64,000 nucleotides of DNA from Pseudogracilibacillus sp037892545. Its GTDB lineage: Bacteria > Bacillota > Bacilli > Bacillales > Amphibacillaceae. A program made the translations under genes and the position numbers. The stretch covers positions 1 through 64,000 of the forward strand of contig NZ_JBBKBG010000003.1 of the NCBI RefSeq assembly GCF_037892545.1, read 5' to 3'. The stretch's first letter is position 1. Every line of letters starts with the position of its first letter. This document shows positions 51,519 to 60,183 of the stretch, piece after piece. The notes beneath the pieces were generated by a model that saw nothing but the letters and a program-made list of their open reading frames with translations, was not told where the DNA came from and made no database searches.

Positions 51519-52319
51519 TTATAAGGTCATAAACGGGTGATCATCATTGATCATAATTCGTTCGATTTTTGTTGCCTTACCAGTTTTCTCATCAATTGTA
51601 AGGAGGCAACCATTTAATTGAGCACGACCTTTCGTATCCACTTCAAATCTCGCTGGCATATTCGATGTAAATCGTCGAATAATTGTCTCTTTTTCAACCC
51701 CTAAAACACTATCATATGGACCCGTCATTCCTGCATCCGTTATATATGCAGTCCCACCATGTAAAATACGATTATCAGCCGTTTGTGTATGTGTATGTGT
51801 TCCAATAACGGCACTTACTCGCCCGTCGACATACCATCCAAATGCCTGTTTTTCACTCGTAGCTTCCGCGTGGAAATCAATGAAAATAATATTCGTTTTT
51901 TCTTTTGCTTCTTTAATTAGTTCATCTGCTTTTGTGAATGGATCATCAATAGGATCTAAAAATGTTCTTCCTTGTAAATTGATGACAGCAACTATTACAT
52001 CATTATATTGTACATAGGAGATACCTTTACCAGGATTTGTTGGTGGAAAGTTTGCTGGGCGGATTAAATTTGGTGCATCCTCGATGAAGTCCACAATTTC
52101 GCGCTTGTTCCATGTATGATTCCCCATTGTGACAACTTGAATACCTAATTGCATAAATTGTTTATAAATTTTTTCCGTAATTCCTTTTCCACTTGCAGCA
52201 TTTTCACCATTTACAATTGTTATTTGTGGTTTATATACTTCTTTTAATTTTGGTACATACTCTTGCACCATTTTTCTACCTGGAGAACCTACCACATCTC
52301 CAATAAATAAAATTTTCAC
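51519..52319 (-). CDS. ymdB: Metallophosphoesterase YmdB
   Basis: YmdB is a di-metal phosphodiesterase with 2',3'-cyclic nucleotide activity that influences biofilm and motility choice in B. subtilis. From the GTG at 52319 (AAGGA site) the 266-residue protein begins MKILFIGDVVGSPGRKM and keeps the metal ligands in NGENAASGKG, MGNHTWNKRE, IDFHAEATSE and GTHTHTQTAD. It lies downstream of rny. Confidence 0.96.
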   Translation of the reverse strand: MKILFIGDVVGSPGRKMVQEYVPKLKEVYKPQITIVNGENAASGKGITEKIYKQFMQLGIQVVTMGNHTWNKREIVDFIEDAPNLIRPANFPPTNPGKGISYVQYNDVIVAVINLQGRTFLDPIDDPFTKADELIKEAKEKTNIIFIDFHAEATSEKQAFGWYVDGRVSAVIGTHTHTQTADNRILHGGTAYITDAGMTGPYDSVLGVEKETIIRRFTSNMPARFEVDTKGRAQLNGCLLTIDEKTGKATKIERIMINDDHPFMTL

Positions 52320-52390
52320 ACTTACCATTCCTTACTATATACTTTATATACATTTATTATATCATCTCATTGCATTCTTTCCTATGTAAC

Positions 52391-52417
52391 AAAAAAAAGC
52401 GGTAAAAACCGCTTTTT
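52391..52417. terminator. Terminator after rny
   Basis: AAAAGCGGT / ACCGCTTTT with a 4-base loop and A/T runs on both sides; on the minus strand it ends rny, and it could work in either direction. Confidence 0.9.
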
Positions 52418-52450
52418 TATTATGAGTCATATTGAATTCATTTTTGGCAA

Positions 52451-54016
52451 TTACTTAGCATACTCCACAGATCTCGTTTCACGAATAACGGTTACTTTAA
52501 TATGTCCAGGATATTCTAATTCACTTTCAATTCGCTTACGAATTTCTCTTGCCATATGCGTTGCCGTTGCATCATCAACTTCATCTGGTTTAACCATAAT
52601 GCGTACTTCCCTACCAGCTTGAATAGCGTATGATTTTTCAACACCTGTAAACGAATCAGAAATATCTTCTAATTTCTCTAAACGTTTAATGTAGTTTTCA
52701 AGTGTTTCACTTCTCGCTCCTGGTCTTGCAGCAGATAATGCATCTGCGGCAGCAACTAGTACAGAAATGATTGATGTTGCTTCTTCATCCCCATGGTGTG
52801 ATGCAATAGCATTCACAACAACCGGATGCTCTTTGTATTTCATTGCTAATTCTTTACCGATCTCAACGTGACTACCTTCTACTTCATGATCTATCGCTTT
52901 TCCAATATCATGAAGTAAACCTGCTCTTCTTGCAAGTACTTCATCTTCTCCTAATTCAGCTGCAAGCAGTCCTGATAGATGCGCAACTTCCATCGAATGC
53001 TTTAACACATTCTGACCATAACTTGTTCGATACTTTAAGCGACCTAATATTTTTATGAGGTCAGGATGTAATCCATGTACACCAACTTCAAATGTAACTT
53101 CCTCTCCAATTTCACGAATATGATCGTCAACTTCTCGTCTCGCTTTGTCGACCATTTCTTCAATACGAGCTGGATGAATTCGACCATCTTGCACTAATTT
53201 TTCTAAAGCAATTCGTGCAATTTCTCGTCTAATTGGATCAAAACCTGATAAAATTACAGCTTCTGGTGTATCATCAATGATTAAATCAATTCCTGTTAAC
53301 GTTTCAAGCGTACGAATGTTTCGCCCTTCTCGCCCAATTATACGACCTTTCATTTCATCATTAGGTAAATTGATGACAGACACAGTCGTTTCTGCAACAT
53401 GATCTGCAGCAAGTCGTTGTAAAGCAAGAGATAAAATATTTTTCGCCTTTTTATCCGATTCCTCTTTCGCACGATTCTCTGCTTCTTTGATCATAACCGC
53501 AGTCTCTTGGTTCAATTCTGTTTCTACACGATTCAAGATAATTTGTTTCGCTTGTTCACTTGTTAAGCCAGAAATGCGTTCAAGCTCCGTATGTTGCTTT
53601 TCAAGTAATGCATCTACTTTGCTTCTCATTTCTTCAATCTGTTGTTGTTGTTCTGCTATATTTTGTTCTCTTTTTTCTAATGAGAGTTCACGATTATCAA
53701 TTGTAATGCTTTTTTTGTCCAGAATTTCTTCTTTTTGAATTAAGCGATCTTCTTGTTTCTGTACTTCTGTACGTCGTTCACGTAATTCTTCTTCCACTTG
53801 TTGACGAAATGCATGGTTTTCTTCTTTTGCCTCTAAAAGTGCTTCTTTTTTAGCTGCATCTGCATTTCGATGTGCTTCTTCAACAATTTGTTTGGCTAAG
53901 TTTTCAGCACTTGAAATCTTTGCTTCTCCAATTGATTTCCGAACAAGATAACCAACAACAATACCGACGATTAGGACTAATGCAAGCAAAACGGAGATGA
54001 GTATAGGATTGTCCAC
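52451..54016 (-). CDS. rny: Ribonuclease Y
   Basis: RNase Y is the membrane-bound endonuclease that starts most mRNA decay in Bacilli. I start at the GTG at 54016 (MDNPILISVL), since the earlier GTG lies inside the AGGAGG site; length is 521 residues. Visible are an N-terminal helix (about 4-25), a long coiled coil (30-200), the KH domain with GRIIGREGRNIRTLE and the HD site AGLLHDIGKAIDHEVEGSHVEIG. A consensus promoter lies about 110 bases upstream. Confidence 0.98.
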   Translation of the reverse strand: MDNPILISVLLALVLIVGIVVGYLVRKSIGEAKISSAENLAKQIVEEAHRNADAAKKEALLEAKEENHAFRQQVEEELRERRTEVQKQEDRLIQKEEILDKKSITIDNRELSLEKREQNIAEQQQQIEEMRSKVDALLEKQHTELERISGLTSEQAKQIILNRVETELNQETAVMIKEAENRAKEESDKKAKNILSLALQRLAADHVAETTVSVINLPNDEMKGRIIGREGRNIRTLETLTGIDLIIDDTPEAVILSGFDPIRREIARIALEKLVQDGRIHPARIEEMVDKARREVDDHIREIGEEVTFEVGVHGLHPDLIKILGRLKYRTSYGQNVLKHSMEVAHLSGLLAAELGEDEVLARRAGLLHDIGKAIDHEVEGSHVEIGKELAMKYKEHPVVVNAIASHHGDEEATSIISVLVAAADALSAARPGARSETLENYIKRLEKLEDISDSFTGVEKSYAIQAGREVRIMVKPDEVDDATATHMAREIRKRIESELEYPGHIKVTVIRETRSVEYAK

Positions 54017-54128
54017 GTTCTTCACCTCCTATTGCTATAAAATTGTACAATTCTTTATTGTCGGCATAAAAACCTTTAATCAATAGCGAATAAATTTGTA
54101 TAATGTATAAAATTAATTATACAGTTTA

Positions 54129-54157
54129 ATTTTAAATGTACTAATTACCAATGTCAA
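54129..54157 (-). promoter_or_regulatory. SigA promoter of rny
   Basis: TTGACA, 17 bases, TAAAAT on the minus strand; leader of about 105 bases. Confidence 0.65.
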
Positions 54158-54346
54158 TGAAAAGCCTTTATTTTATTTGTTTTTCACATAATTTCGTTTG
54201 AAAATACAATCCATGTAGTACATTTTCACTTTAATAAAATCAGACCTTTGTCACAAATTGTTCATCGATAGTTGAAATTAAACAACAAACGGACAGATTG
54301 CTTTCATTTCGTCCTCAAGCCTTTAATGCTACCTGTTTTTTATTTA

Positions 54347-54395
54347 ATGCATAAAAAAGGTGCCAGTGGATTTTTTCCACCAACACCATATATTG
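54347..54395 (-). terminator. Terminator after recA, copy 2 of a 49-bp repeat
   Basis: GGTG-CC-AGTGGA with TCCACC-AA-CACC around T6; 47 of 49 positions equal 48833-48881. It lies about 30 bases past the recA stop. Confidence 0.88.
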
Positions 54396-54423
54396 TAGAA
54401 CCTCTATTTACATTTCTAATAAA

Positions 54424-55476
54424 TTATAATAAATCTTCTTCTTCGATTAATTCATCCATTGATTCTTCTTCTGGCGCTTTTTCAGCAGCTTTATCTAATT
54501 CATAATGATCACGAATCGCTTGATGAATTTCATCGCGAATCGCCTCATTTTCTATTAAAAACAGTTTAGAGTTTTCTCGACCTTGTCCTAGGCGTTCTCC
54601 TTGATAAGAGTACCATGCTCCACTCTTTTCCACAATTTCCAATTCAGAACCTATATCTAATATTTCACCTTCAATAGAAATCCCTTCTCCATACATAATA
54701 TCAACCATTGCTTGTTTGAATGGAGGAGCTACTTTATTTTTCACTACTTTGATACGAGTTCTATTTCCAATCATATCTGTTCCCTGTTTTAATGTTTCAG
54801 CACGACGTACTTCAAGACGAACAGATGAATAGAATTTTAACGCGCGGCCACCTGGCGTTGTTTCCGGATTTCCGAACATCACACCGACTTTTTCACGAAT
54901 TTGGTTAATAAAAATAGCTATTGTTTTAGACTTATTAATTGCACCGGATAATTTTCTTAAGGCTTGGGACATAAGACGAGCTTGTAAACCAACATGCGCA
55001 TCTCCCATTTCCCCTTCAATCTCTGCACTCGGTACTAAAGCTGCAACAGAGTCTACTACTAAAATATCAATCGCACCACTTCGTACTAATGCTTCTGCAA
55101 TTTCTAATGCTTGTTCACCTGTATCTGGTTGAGATAATAATAATTCATCAATATTAACTCCTAAAGCTCTTGCGTAATTCGGGTCTAAAGCATGCTCAGC
55201 ATCGATAAAAGCTGCTTGCCCACCTTTTTTCTGTGCCTCTGCAATAGCATGTAATGCTACAGTTGTTTTACCGGATGATTCTGGTCCATAGATTTCAATA
55301 ATACGCCCTTTCGGATATCCACCAATTCCTAATGCAACATCCAACGCTAAAGATCCGCTTGAAATCGTGTCGATTTTACGTTCCGCTTCTTCTCCAAGCT
55401 TCATAATCGATCCTTTTCCAAATTGTTTCTCTATTTTTCTTAATGCTTCATCTAATGCTTTTTGTTTATCACTCAC
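54424..55476 (-). CDS. recA: Recombinase RecA
   Basis: RecA catalyses homologous strand exchange and activates LexA self-cleavage. I start at the GTG at 55476 (MSDKQKALDEAL), after GGGAGG, giving 350 residues. Walker A is GPESSGKTT (about residue 65), Walker B ILVVDSVAAL, loop 2 near NQIREKVGVMFGNPETTPGG, and the tail is acidic. A LexA-like box lies upstream. Confidence 0.99.
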   Translation of the reverse strand: MSDKQKALDEALRKIEKQFGKGSIMKLGEEAERKIDTISSGSLALDVALGIGGYPKGRIIEIYGPESSGKTTVALHAIAEAQKKGGQAAFIDAEHALDPNYARALGVNIDELLLSQPDTGEQALEIAEALVRSGAIDILVVDSVAALVPSAEIEGEMGDAHVGLQARLMSQALRKLSGAINKSKTIAIFINQIREKVGVMFGNPETTPGGRALKFYSSVRLEVRRAETLKQGTDMIGNRTRIKVVKNKVAPPFKQAMVDIMYGEGISIEGEILDIGSELEIVEKSGAWYSYQGERLGQGRENSKLFLIENEAIRDEIHQAIRDHYELDKAAEKAPEEESMDELIEEEDLL

Positions 55477-55549
55477 TGGCGTTACCTCCCAATTTTGAAC
55501 TATCTGCTTTCTATCATACATCGTTTATATAAAATACACAAACAATATG

Positions 55550-55563
55550 CGAATACATGTTCT
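55550..55563. promoter_or_regulatory. LexA (SOS) box of recA
   Basis: CGAATACATGTTCT departs from the Bacillus SOS consensus CGAACATATGTTCG at a few positions but keeps the GAAY-N4-GTTC frame and is 74 bases before recA. recA is a known LexA target. Confidence 0.55.
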
Positions 55564-55658
55564 TATGTTTTGTTCGTCCTTCTATATGAAAAAGTTCATT
55601 TTTCATACCTCATATTGTCCAAAACGGTAGTTTTGTCCGTCATTCATGGTGTAAAAAA

Positions 55659-56900
55659 CTATTTTAAAAATGTAAATAATAATTCATATCCTTTTAATAC
55701 CGCACGTTCTCTCACCTGTTTACGGTCTCCTGCAAAAACAAATTTACTTACTTTCGTTCCTTCTTCTGTTGCAATACCAATATAAACTGTTCCCGCTTTT
55801 TTACCTTCTATCTCATTCGGTCCTGCTACACCTGTAAAACTAATTCCAATAGCACTTCCTAAGATATCGCGAACATTTTCCGCTAATTCTTTTGCACATT
55901 GTTCACTCACAGTTCCATGTATACGAATTGTTTCATCTGCTACTTGTAAAACTTGACGCTTGACTGCTGGATCATAACAAACGACCCCACCTTTTAAAAT
56001 AGCAGACGCACCAGAGTTATCGACGATATTACTTGTAAATAAGCCCGCTGTTAAACTTTCAGCACTTGCAATCGACATTTTCCGTTCTTTTAATAACTCA
56101 AATACTTTTTCTTCTAATGTCATACTACCTTCGCCAAAATAAAAACGGCCTATATGCGATAGAATTTCCTTTTTTGTTTTCTCAATCATGGAAAGAGCCT
56201 TTTCTTTTGTTTCCGCTTTCGCACTAACGCGAACGGTAATTTTTCCTTTCACGGCTAAAGGGGCAATAGTTGGATTATGTTGTGTTCGAATTAATTCTTC
56301 TAAAGTATGTTCTAATACTGACTCACCAATGCCAGTAAAATTCAATACTTTTGATTCAATGACCATTTCACCATTAATGGATTTTAAATATGGAATGACC
56401 TCATCTGAAAATATTTGTTTCATTTCTTTTGGTACACCAGGCATAAATATCCATATTACATCTTTATACACAACTAAATTTCCTGGTGCCATTCCTACTT
56501 TATTTGGTAATACTTTTGACCCTTCAAAAACCCTAGCTTGCCGTCGGTTATTTGGGGTCATTTCCGTTCCTTGATCACGATAAAAGTCCATGATCTTTTG
56601 TAAAGAGTCTTTTTCTTCCACTATACGTAAATCCGTTAACTGTTGAAACGCTTCTCGTGAAAGATCATCTTGTGTCGGTCCTAATCCACCAGTAACGAGC
56701 ACAACATTCGATCTTTGTTGTGCTCGCTCAAATACAGCTGTTAAACGGTCCATATTATCGCCAACAACTGTATGATAATACGTATTAATCCCATTACCAG
56801 CTAGTTCACCTGACAGCCATTGTGCGTTTGTATTTGCAATCTGACCAAGTAATAATTCTGTACCGACTGCAATAATTTCAGTGTTTAATTGCCTTGTCAT
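55659..56900 (-). CDS. cinA: CinA family protein, competence/damage-inducible
   Basis: CinA joins a MoCF-like N-terminal domain (AVGTELLLGQIANTNAQW, VTGGLGPTQDDLS) to a C-terminal nicotinamide-nucleotide amidase-like domain (SAESLTAGL, GVVCYDPAVKRQVL, GISFTGVAGPNE). The 413 residues fit the family. Its ATG overlaps the pgsA stop by 4 bases and recA follows, as in other Bacilli. Confidence 0.96.
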   Translation of the reverse strand: MTRQLNTEIIAVGTELLLGQIANTNAQWLSGELAGNGINTYYHTVVGDNMDRLTAVFERAQQRSNVVLVTGGLGPTQDDLSREAFQQLTDLRIVEEKDSLQKIMDFYRDQGTEMTPNNRRQARVFEGSKVLPNKVGMAPGNLVVYKDVIWIFMPGVPKEMKQIFSDEVIPYLKSINGEMVIESKVLNFTGIGESVLEHTLEELIRTQHNPTIAPLAVKGKITVRVSAKAETKEKALSMIEKTKKEILSHIGRFYFGEGSMTLEEKVFELLKERKMSIASAESLTAGLFTSNIVDNSGASAILKGGVVCYDPAVKRQVLQVADETIRIHGTVSEQCAKELAENVRDILGSAIGISFTGVAGPNEIEGKKAGTVYIGIATEEGTKVSKFVFAGDRKQVRERAVLKGYELLFTFLK

Positions 56901-57475
56901 TTAGAATCCCTCATCACGTGCCAATTTTTAACAAAATAATCAATTCCAGACCAAGTTGTTAAAATAAATGCAATATATAATACAATGATATCTACTGGGA
57001 TACCGATATATGAAAATGGATAATTATGTAGTAATAATAATGCGATAGCTAAAATTTGTGAAACAGTTTTTAATTTCCCCATATTGCTCGCAGCAAGTAC
57101 AATGCCTTCGCCCGATGCAACTAGACGTAATCCCGTAACCGCAAATTCTCTACTAATAATTAAAATAACAATCCATGCTGGTGCTAAACCAAGCTGAACA
57201 AGTAAAATAAATGCTGCAGATACGAGTAATTTATCCGCTAATGGATCTAAAAATTTCCCCATATTTGTAACTAAATTATATTTTCTAGCATAATAACCAT
57301 CTAACCAATCTGTTAAAGAAGCAACTAAAAAAATCATCGCTGCAACAAAATGTGTGATTGGTAAGGTTGTTTCTCCTATTTCCCAAGCACCCCAATCAAA
57401 AGGAATACTTAAAATAAGGATAAAAAACGGGATTAAGCAAATACGTGAAATCGTAATTTTATTAGGTATATTCAT
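56897..57475 (-). CDS. pgsA: CDP-diacylglycerol--glycerol-3-phosphate 3-phosphatidyltransferase
   Basis: PgsA makes phosphatidylglycerol phosphate. The 192-residue membrane enzyme carries the full CDP-alcohol phosphotransferase motif DGYYARKYNLVTNMGKFLDP with LADK after it, and about five helices. rodZ is upstream and cinA overlaps downstream. Confidence 0.96.
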   Translation of the reverse strand: MNIPNKITISRICLIPFFILILSIPFDWGAWEIGETTLPITHFVAAMIFLVASLTDWLDGYYARKYNLVTNMGKFLDPLADKLLVSAAFILLVQLGLAPAWIVILIISREFAVTGLRLVASGEGIVLAASNMGKLKTVSQILAIALLLLHNYPFSYIGIPVDIIVLYIAFILTTWSGIDYFVKNWHVMRDSK

Positions 57476-57505
57476 ATTTATCGCCTTTCTCTTTATAAAA
57501 TAAGT

Positions 57506-57550
57506 AAGATTGAAGTAAGGATTTTTATATGATATCCAAACTTCAATCTT
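57506..57550. terminator. Hairpin after rodZ
   Basis: An 11-bp stem AAGATTGAAGT / ACTTCAATCTT with an inner GGATTTTTATATGATATCC loop stem. T-richness is moderate on the minus strand and better on the plus strand, so efficiency for rodZ is uncertain. Confidence 0.5.
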
Positions 57551-57553
57551 TTA

Positions 57554-58438
57554 TTAGTTTTTAACTAAATTCACCCAAATTTTTTGATGTACTTTCTCAT
57601 TGCGATCGACTGGATATTCCATTTCGACACCATTAATATAAACGGTTAGACCAGCAGTATTTCCAATATTAAAATACACTCTATCTTCATCCGTTACGTC
57701 AAATGTATCAACATCTGCATCTGCCATTAAAGTATCTGCATAATAGACTTCATCTGATGCACCTCTTATTTCAAGATAAGTATCTTGCTCTACTTCAAGT
57801 TCTACTTCCACCTTTTCGCCACTATATGTAAATGACATGGTAGATAGAGGGGAGCTTTCTTCTCCTATTTCATCCACTTCAAAAGAACCTGTTTCTTTTT
57901 CTTCTTCTTCGTCTGATTCATTTTTCGCATCATTTTCATTTGTTTCAGTTTCATTATCGTTTTCGTTTTCTGTTTGTTTCCCTTCATTCACATCACGAAT
58001 GATTTCATTATTGTTCTGAACTGCTTCATTTTCTGAATCATTAGATGATTTCTGTAAAAACATCCATGCAACTACGACAATTGCAATAATTAGAATGACG
58101 ACTATTATTGTCGGAATAATGGATAAAAAGGAAGTACTTTTCGCTTCTTTCGGAGCTTTTGTTCGTTCTAATCTACTATATTGAGCCGTTTCTGTTATAT
58201 CTTCTGTTTCAATCTTTTCTTCATCGAACTCTGCAAGTAATTCAGTAGCGTTTAAGCCAATTACCTCGGCATATTCTTTTATAAACGCTCTTGCATAAAA
58301 TCTTCCTGGTAATGCTTGAAACTCATTTTGTTCAATCGCGACGAGATATCGTTTTTGAATTTTCGTCATCTCTTGGATGTCGTCCAATGTAAGAGACTTC
58401 TCTTCCCTCGCCTCTTTTAATATTTGTCCAATTTCCAT
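57554..58438 (-). CDS. rodZ: Cell-shape protein RodZ (YmfM)
   Basis: RodZ links MreB to the elongation machinery. The 294-residue protein has an N-terminal helix-turn-helix (IGQILKEAREEKSLTLDDI), the RFYARAFIKEYAEVIGL block, one membrane helix (about 100-125), a very acidic Asn/Glu linker (about 135-190) and a C-terminal DUF4115 beta domain. It lies in the ymf-pgsA-cinA-recA order. Confidence 0.93.
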   Translation of the reverse strand: MEIGQILKEAREEKSLTLDDIQEMTKIQKRYLVAIEQNEFQALPGRFYARAFIKEYAEVIGLNATELLAEFDEEKIETEDITETAQYSRLERTKAPKEAKSTSFLSIIPTIIVVILIIAIVVVAWMFLQKSSNDSENEAVQNNNEIIRDVNEGKQTENENDNETETNENDAKNESDEEEEKETGSFEVDEIGEESSPLSTMSFTYSGEKVEVELEVEQDTYLEIRGASDEVYYADTLMADADVDTFDVTDEDRVYFNIGNTAGLTVYINGVEMEYPVDRNEKVHQKIWVNLVKN

Positions 58439-58456
58439 TTTTTAACACCGTCCATC

Positions 58457-59245
58457 TTAAAAATCAAACATTGAAAATCCTTGATCAAAATTATGTTGTC
58501 GCTCCATTATTTCATATGAAATTTCCTCTTCATCATCGCGTCGTATTTCAATAATATAATCAAAATCATCAATCGTATATTCCGTCGCTTGAATGAATAC
58601 ATCCGGATGCTCGACAACTTTCGTTGCTGGTAGCTGCATAATTTCTCTAATTAATTGCCAATGCTGTTCGTTTGCTCTTTGTTGTGATACGACTCCATCA
58701 ATGATGTAAATATAATCTTCCCCATATTCACCATCAATCAATTTATTTCGAACTGTTTGCTTTAGTAGAGTACTAGAAACAAAAAGCCACTTTTTATTTG
58801 CGCTCACACTACCCGCAACAATAGACTCCGTTTTTCCAACTCTCGGCATTCCCCTTACTCCAATTAATTTATGCCCATCACTTTTGAATAATTCAGCCAT
58901 AAAATCTACGAGTAATCCAAATTCATCTCGAACAAAGCGAACGGTTTTTCGATCTTCCGTATCACGATGAATATATTTTCCATGCCTAACAGCTAAACGG
59001 TCTCGTAAAGTTGGTTTACGTAGTTTTCTAATTTTTATCGTTTCTACTTTTTCTAATATCGTTTTCAGACGTTCAATATTATCATCACTTTGTGAAAGTA
59101 TTAGCATTCCTCTACGCGCATTTTCAATTCCGTTAATCATCACGATGTTAATTGATAACATACCAAGTAACGTAGATATATCTCCTAAGAGTCCTGGTCG
59201 GTTATATTGTAATTCGTATTCAAAATACCATTCTTTCTTTTCCAT
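58457..59245 (-). CDS. ymfK: YmfK (DUF3388) protein with ACT-like and P-loop-like parts
   Basis: The 262-residue protein starts with an ACT-like regulatory fold (YNRPGLLGDISTLLGMLSIN ..MINGIENAR) and then has a P-loop-like GMPRVGKTESI near residue 135. It is conserved in Bacillaceae between ymfI and rodZ but has no assigned function. It is likely expressed with rodZ, 18 bases downstream. Confidence 0.87.
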   Translation of the reverse strand: MEKKEWYFEYELQYNRPGLLGDISTLLGMLSINIVMINGIENARRGMLILSQSDDNIERLKTILEKVETIKIRKLRKPTLRDRLAVRHGKYIHRDTEDRKTVRFVRDEFGLLVDFMAELFKSDGHKLIGVRGMPRVGKTESIVAGSVSANKKWLFVSSTLLKQTVRNKLIDGEYGEDYIYIIDGVVSQQRANEQHWQLIREIMQLPATKVVEHPDVFIQATEYTIDDFDYIIEIRRDDEEEISYEIMERQHNFDQGFSMFDF

Positions 59246-59387
59246 TACAATAACCTCTTTCTATTTATCTTTCACATTGGATGAAAGATTTTCTATAATC
59301 TATTTACGTCCTATTTAATTTTACCGAATCGAATGAACAAATGCAATACAATGGTGTATTTGTTTTTAATTTTTATTTTATGTAAGA

Positions 59388-59441
59388 AGAGCTTGAGACA
59401 AAATTAATTAAAAAATGAATATGTTGTGTATCTCAAGCTCT
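59388..59441 (-). terminator. Hairpin after ymfI
   Basis: A perfect 11-bp stem AGAGCTTGAGA / TCTCAAGCTCT with an AT-rich 32-base loop, placed just past the ymfI stop. The T tract is weak. Confidence 0.5.
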
Positions 59442-59456
59442 ATACAATCTTTCTTT

Positions 59457-60173
59457 TTAAGACCATCCACCTGATATGTTCATTACTTCCCCTTGAATAT
59501 AATTTGATTTATCGCTCATTAAAAAACTAACGGCATTTGCGACATCATCTGTCATTCCAGCTCGATTTAAAGGTATATGTGAAATAATTTGTGCTTTTTC
59601 AGCCGCTTCCAAATGAGTATTCATTTTTGTATCAATAAATCCAGGACTTACTGCATTAACAGATATACCACTCGGTCCTACCTCTTTCGCTAAAGCACGA
59701 ACAAAACTGTTTTGCGCACCTTTCACAGACGAATAAATTACTTCATTACTCGCTCCAACATTTCCCCAAATAGATGTAATGAATATAATTTTCCCTTGTT
59801 GTTTTTGGATCATATGAGGAAGAAAATGTTGTGTAATATACCAAGGTGATTTCACATGTAAATGTAACATTTGATCCATTATTTCTTCTTCAGTATCCTG
59901 AAACAATCCAATATGTGCGGTACCACTTACATAAACAATACCGTCTACTTGATACAATACGGACTCACATAATTTTTTTGCACCTTCATCTCTCGTTAAA
60001 TCCGCCTGAATGACCTGTAACACACTTTCCTCATGAATATGTTCAAGTAATTGTCGCATAGATGTTTCATTTTTAAAATAATGTAATATTAATTGATATC
60101 CTTCATTTGCCAATTGTTTCGTAATTGCTTGGCCAATATCTCCACTCGCTCCTAAAATTAAGACATTTTTCAT
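59457..60173 (-). CDS. ymfI: Elongation factor P 5-aminopentanone reductase YmfI
   Basis: YmfI is a short-chain dehydrogenase that makes the final 5-aminopentanol modification on elongation factor P in B. subtilis. The 238-residue protein has the cofactor motif GASGDIGQAI, catalytic YSSVK and the ending YIQGEVMNISGGWS. It follows ymfH by 10 bases. Confidence 0.93.
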   Translation of the reverse strand: MKNVLILGASGDIGQAITKQLANEGYQLILHYFKNETSMRQLLEHIHEESVLQVIQADLTRDEGAKKLCESVLYQVDGIVYVSGTAHIGLFQDTEEEIMDQMLHLHVKSPWYITQHFLPHMIQKQQGKIIFITSIWGNVGASNEVIYSSVKGAQNSFVRALAKEVGPSGISVNAVSPGFIDTKMNTHLEAAEKAQIISHIPLNRAGMTDDVANAVSFLMSDKSNYIQGEVMNISGGWS

Positions 60174-60183
60174 CTTGTCACCT

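Larger units (their letters stand above)
54017..54423. other. Gene-free region between recA and rny
   Basis: About 400 bases without a coding sequence. It holds the rny promoter (54129-54157), a long 5' leader, a short palindrome GTATAA-AATTAA-TTATAC near 54103-54120, and the recA terminator (copy 2 of the 49-bp repeat). In B. subtilis pbpX lies near here; no remnant is visible. Confidence 0.55.
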
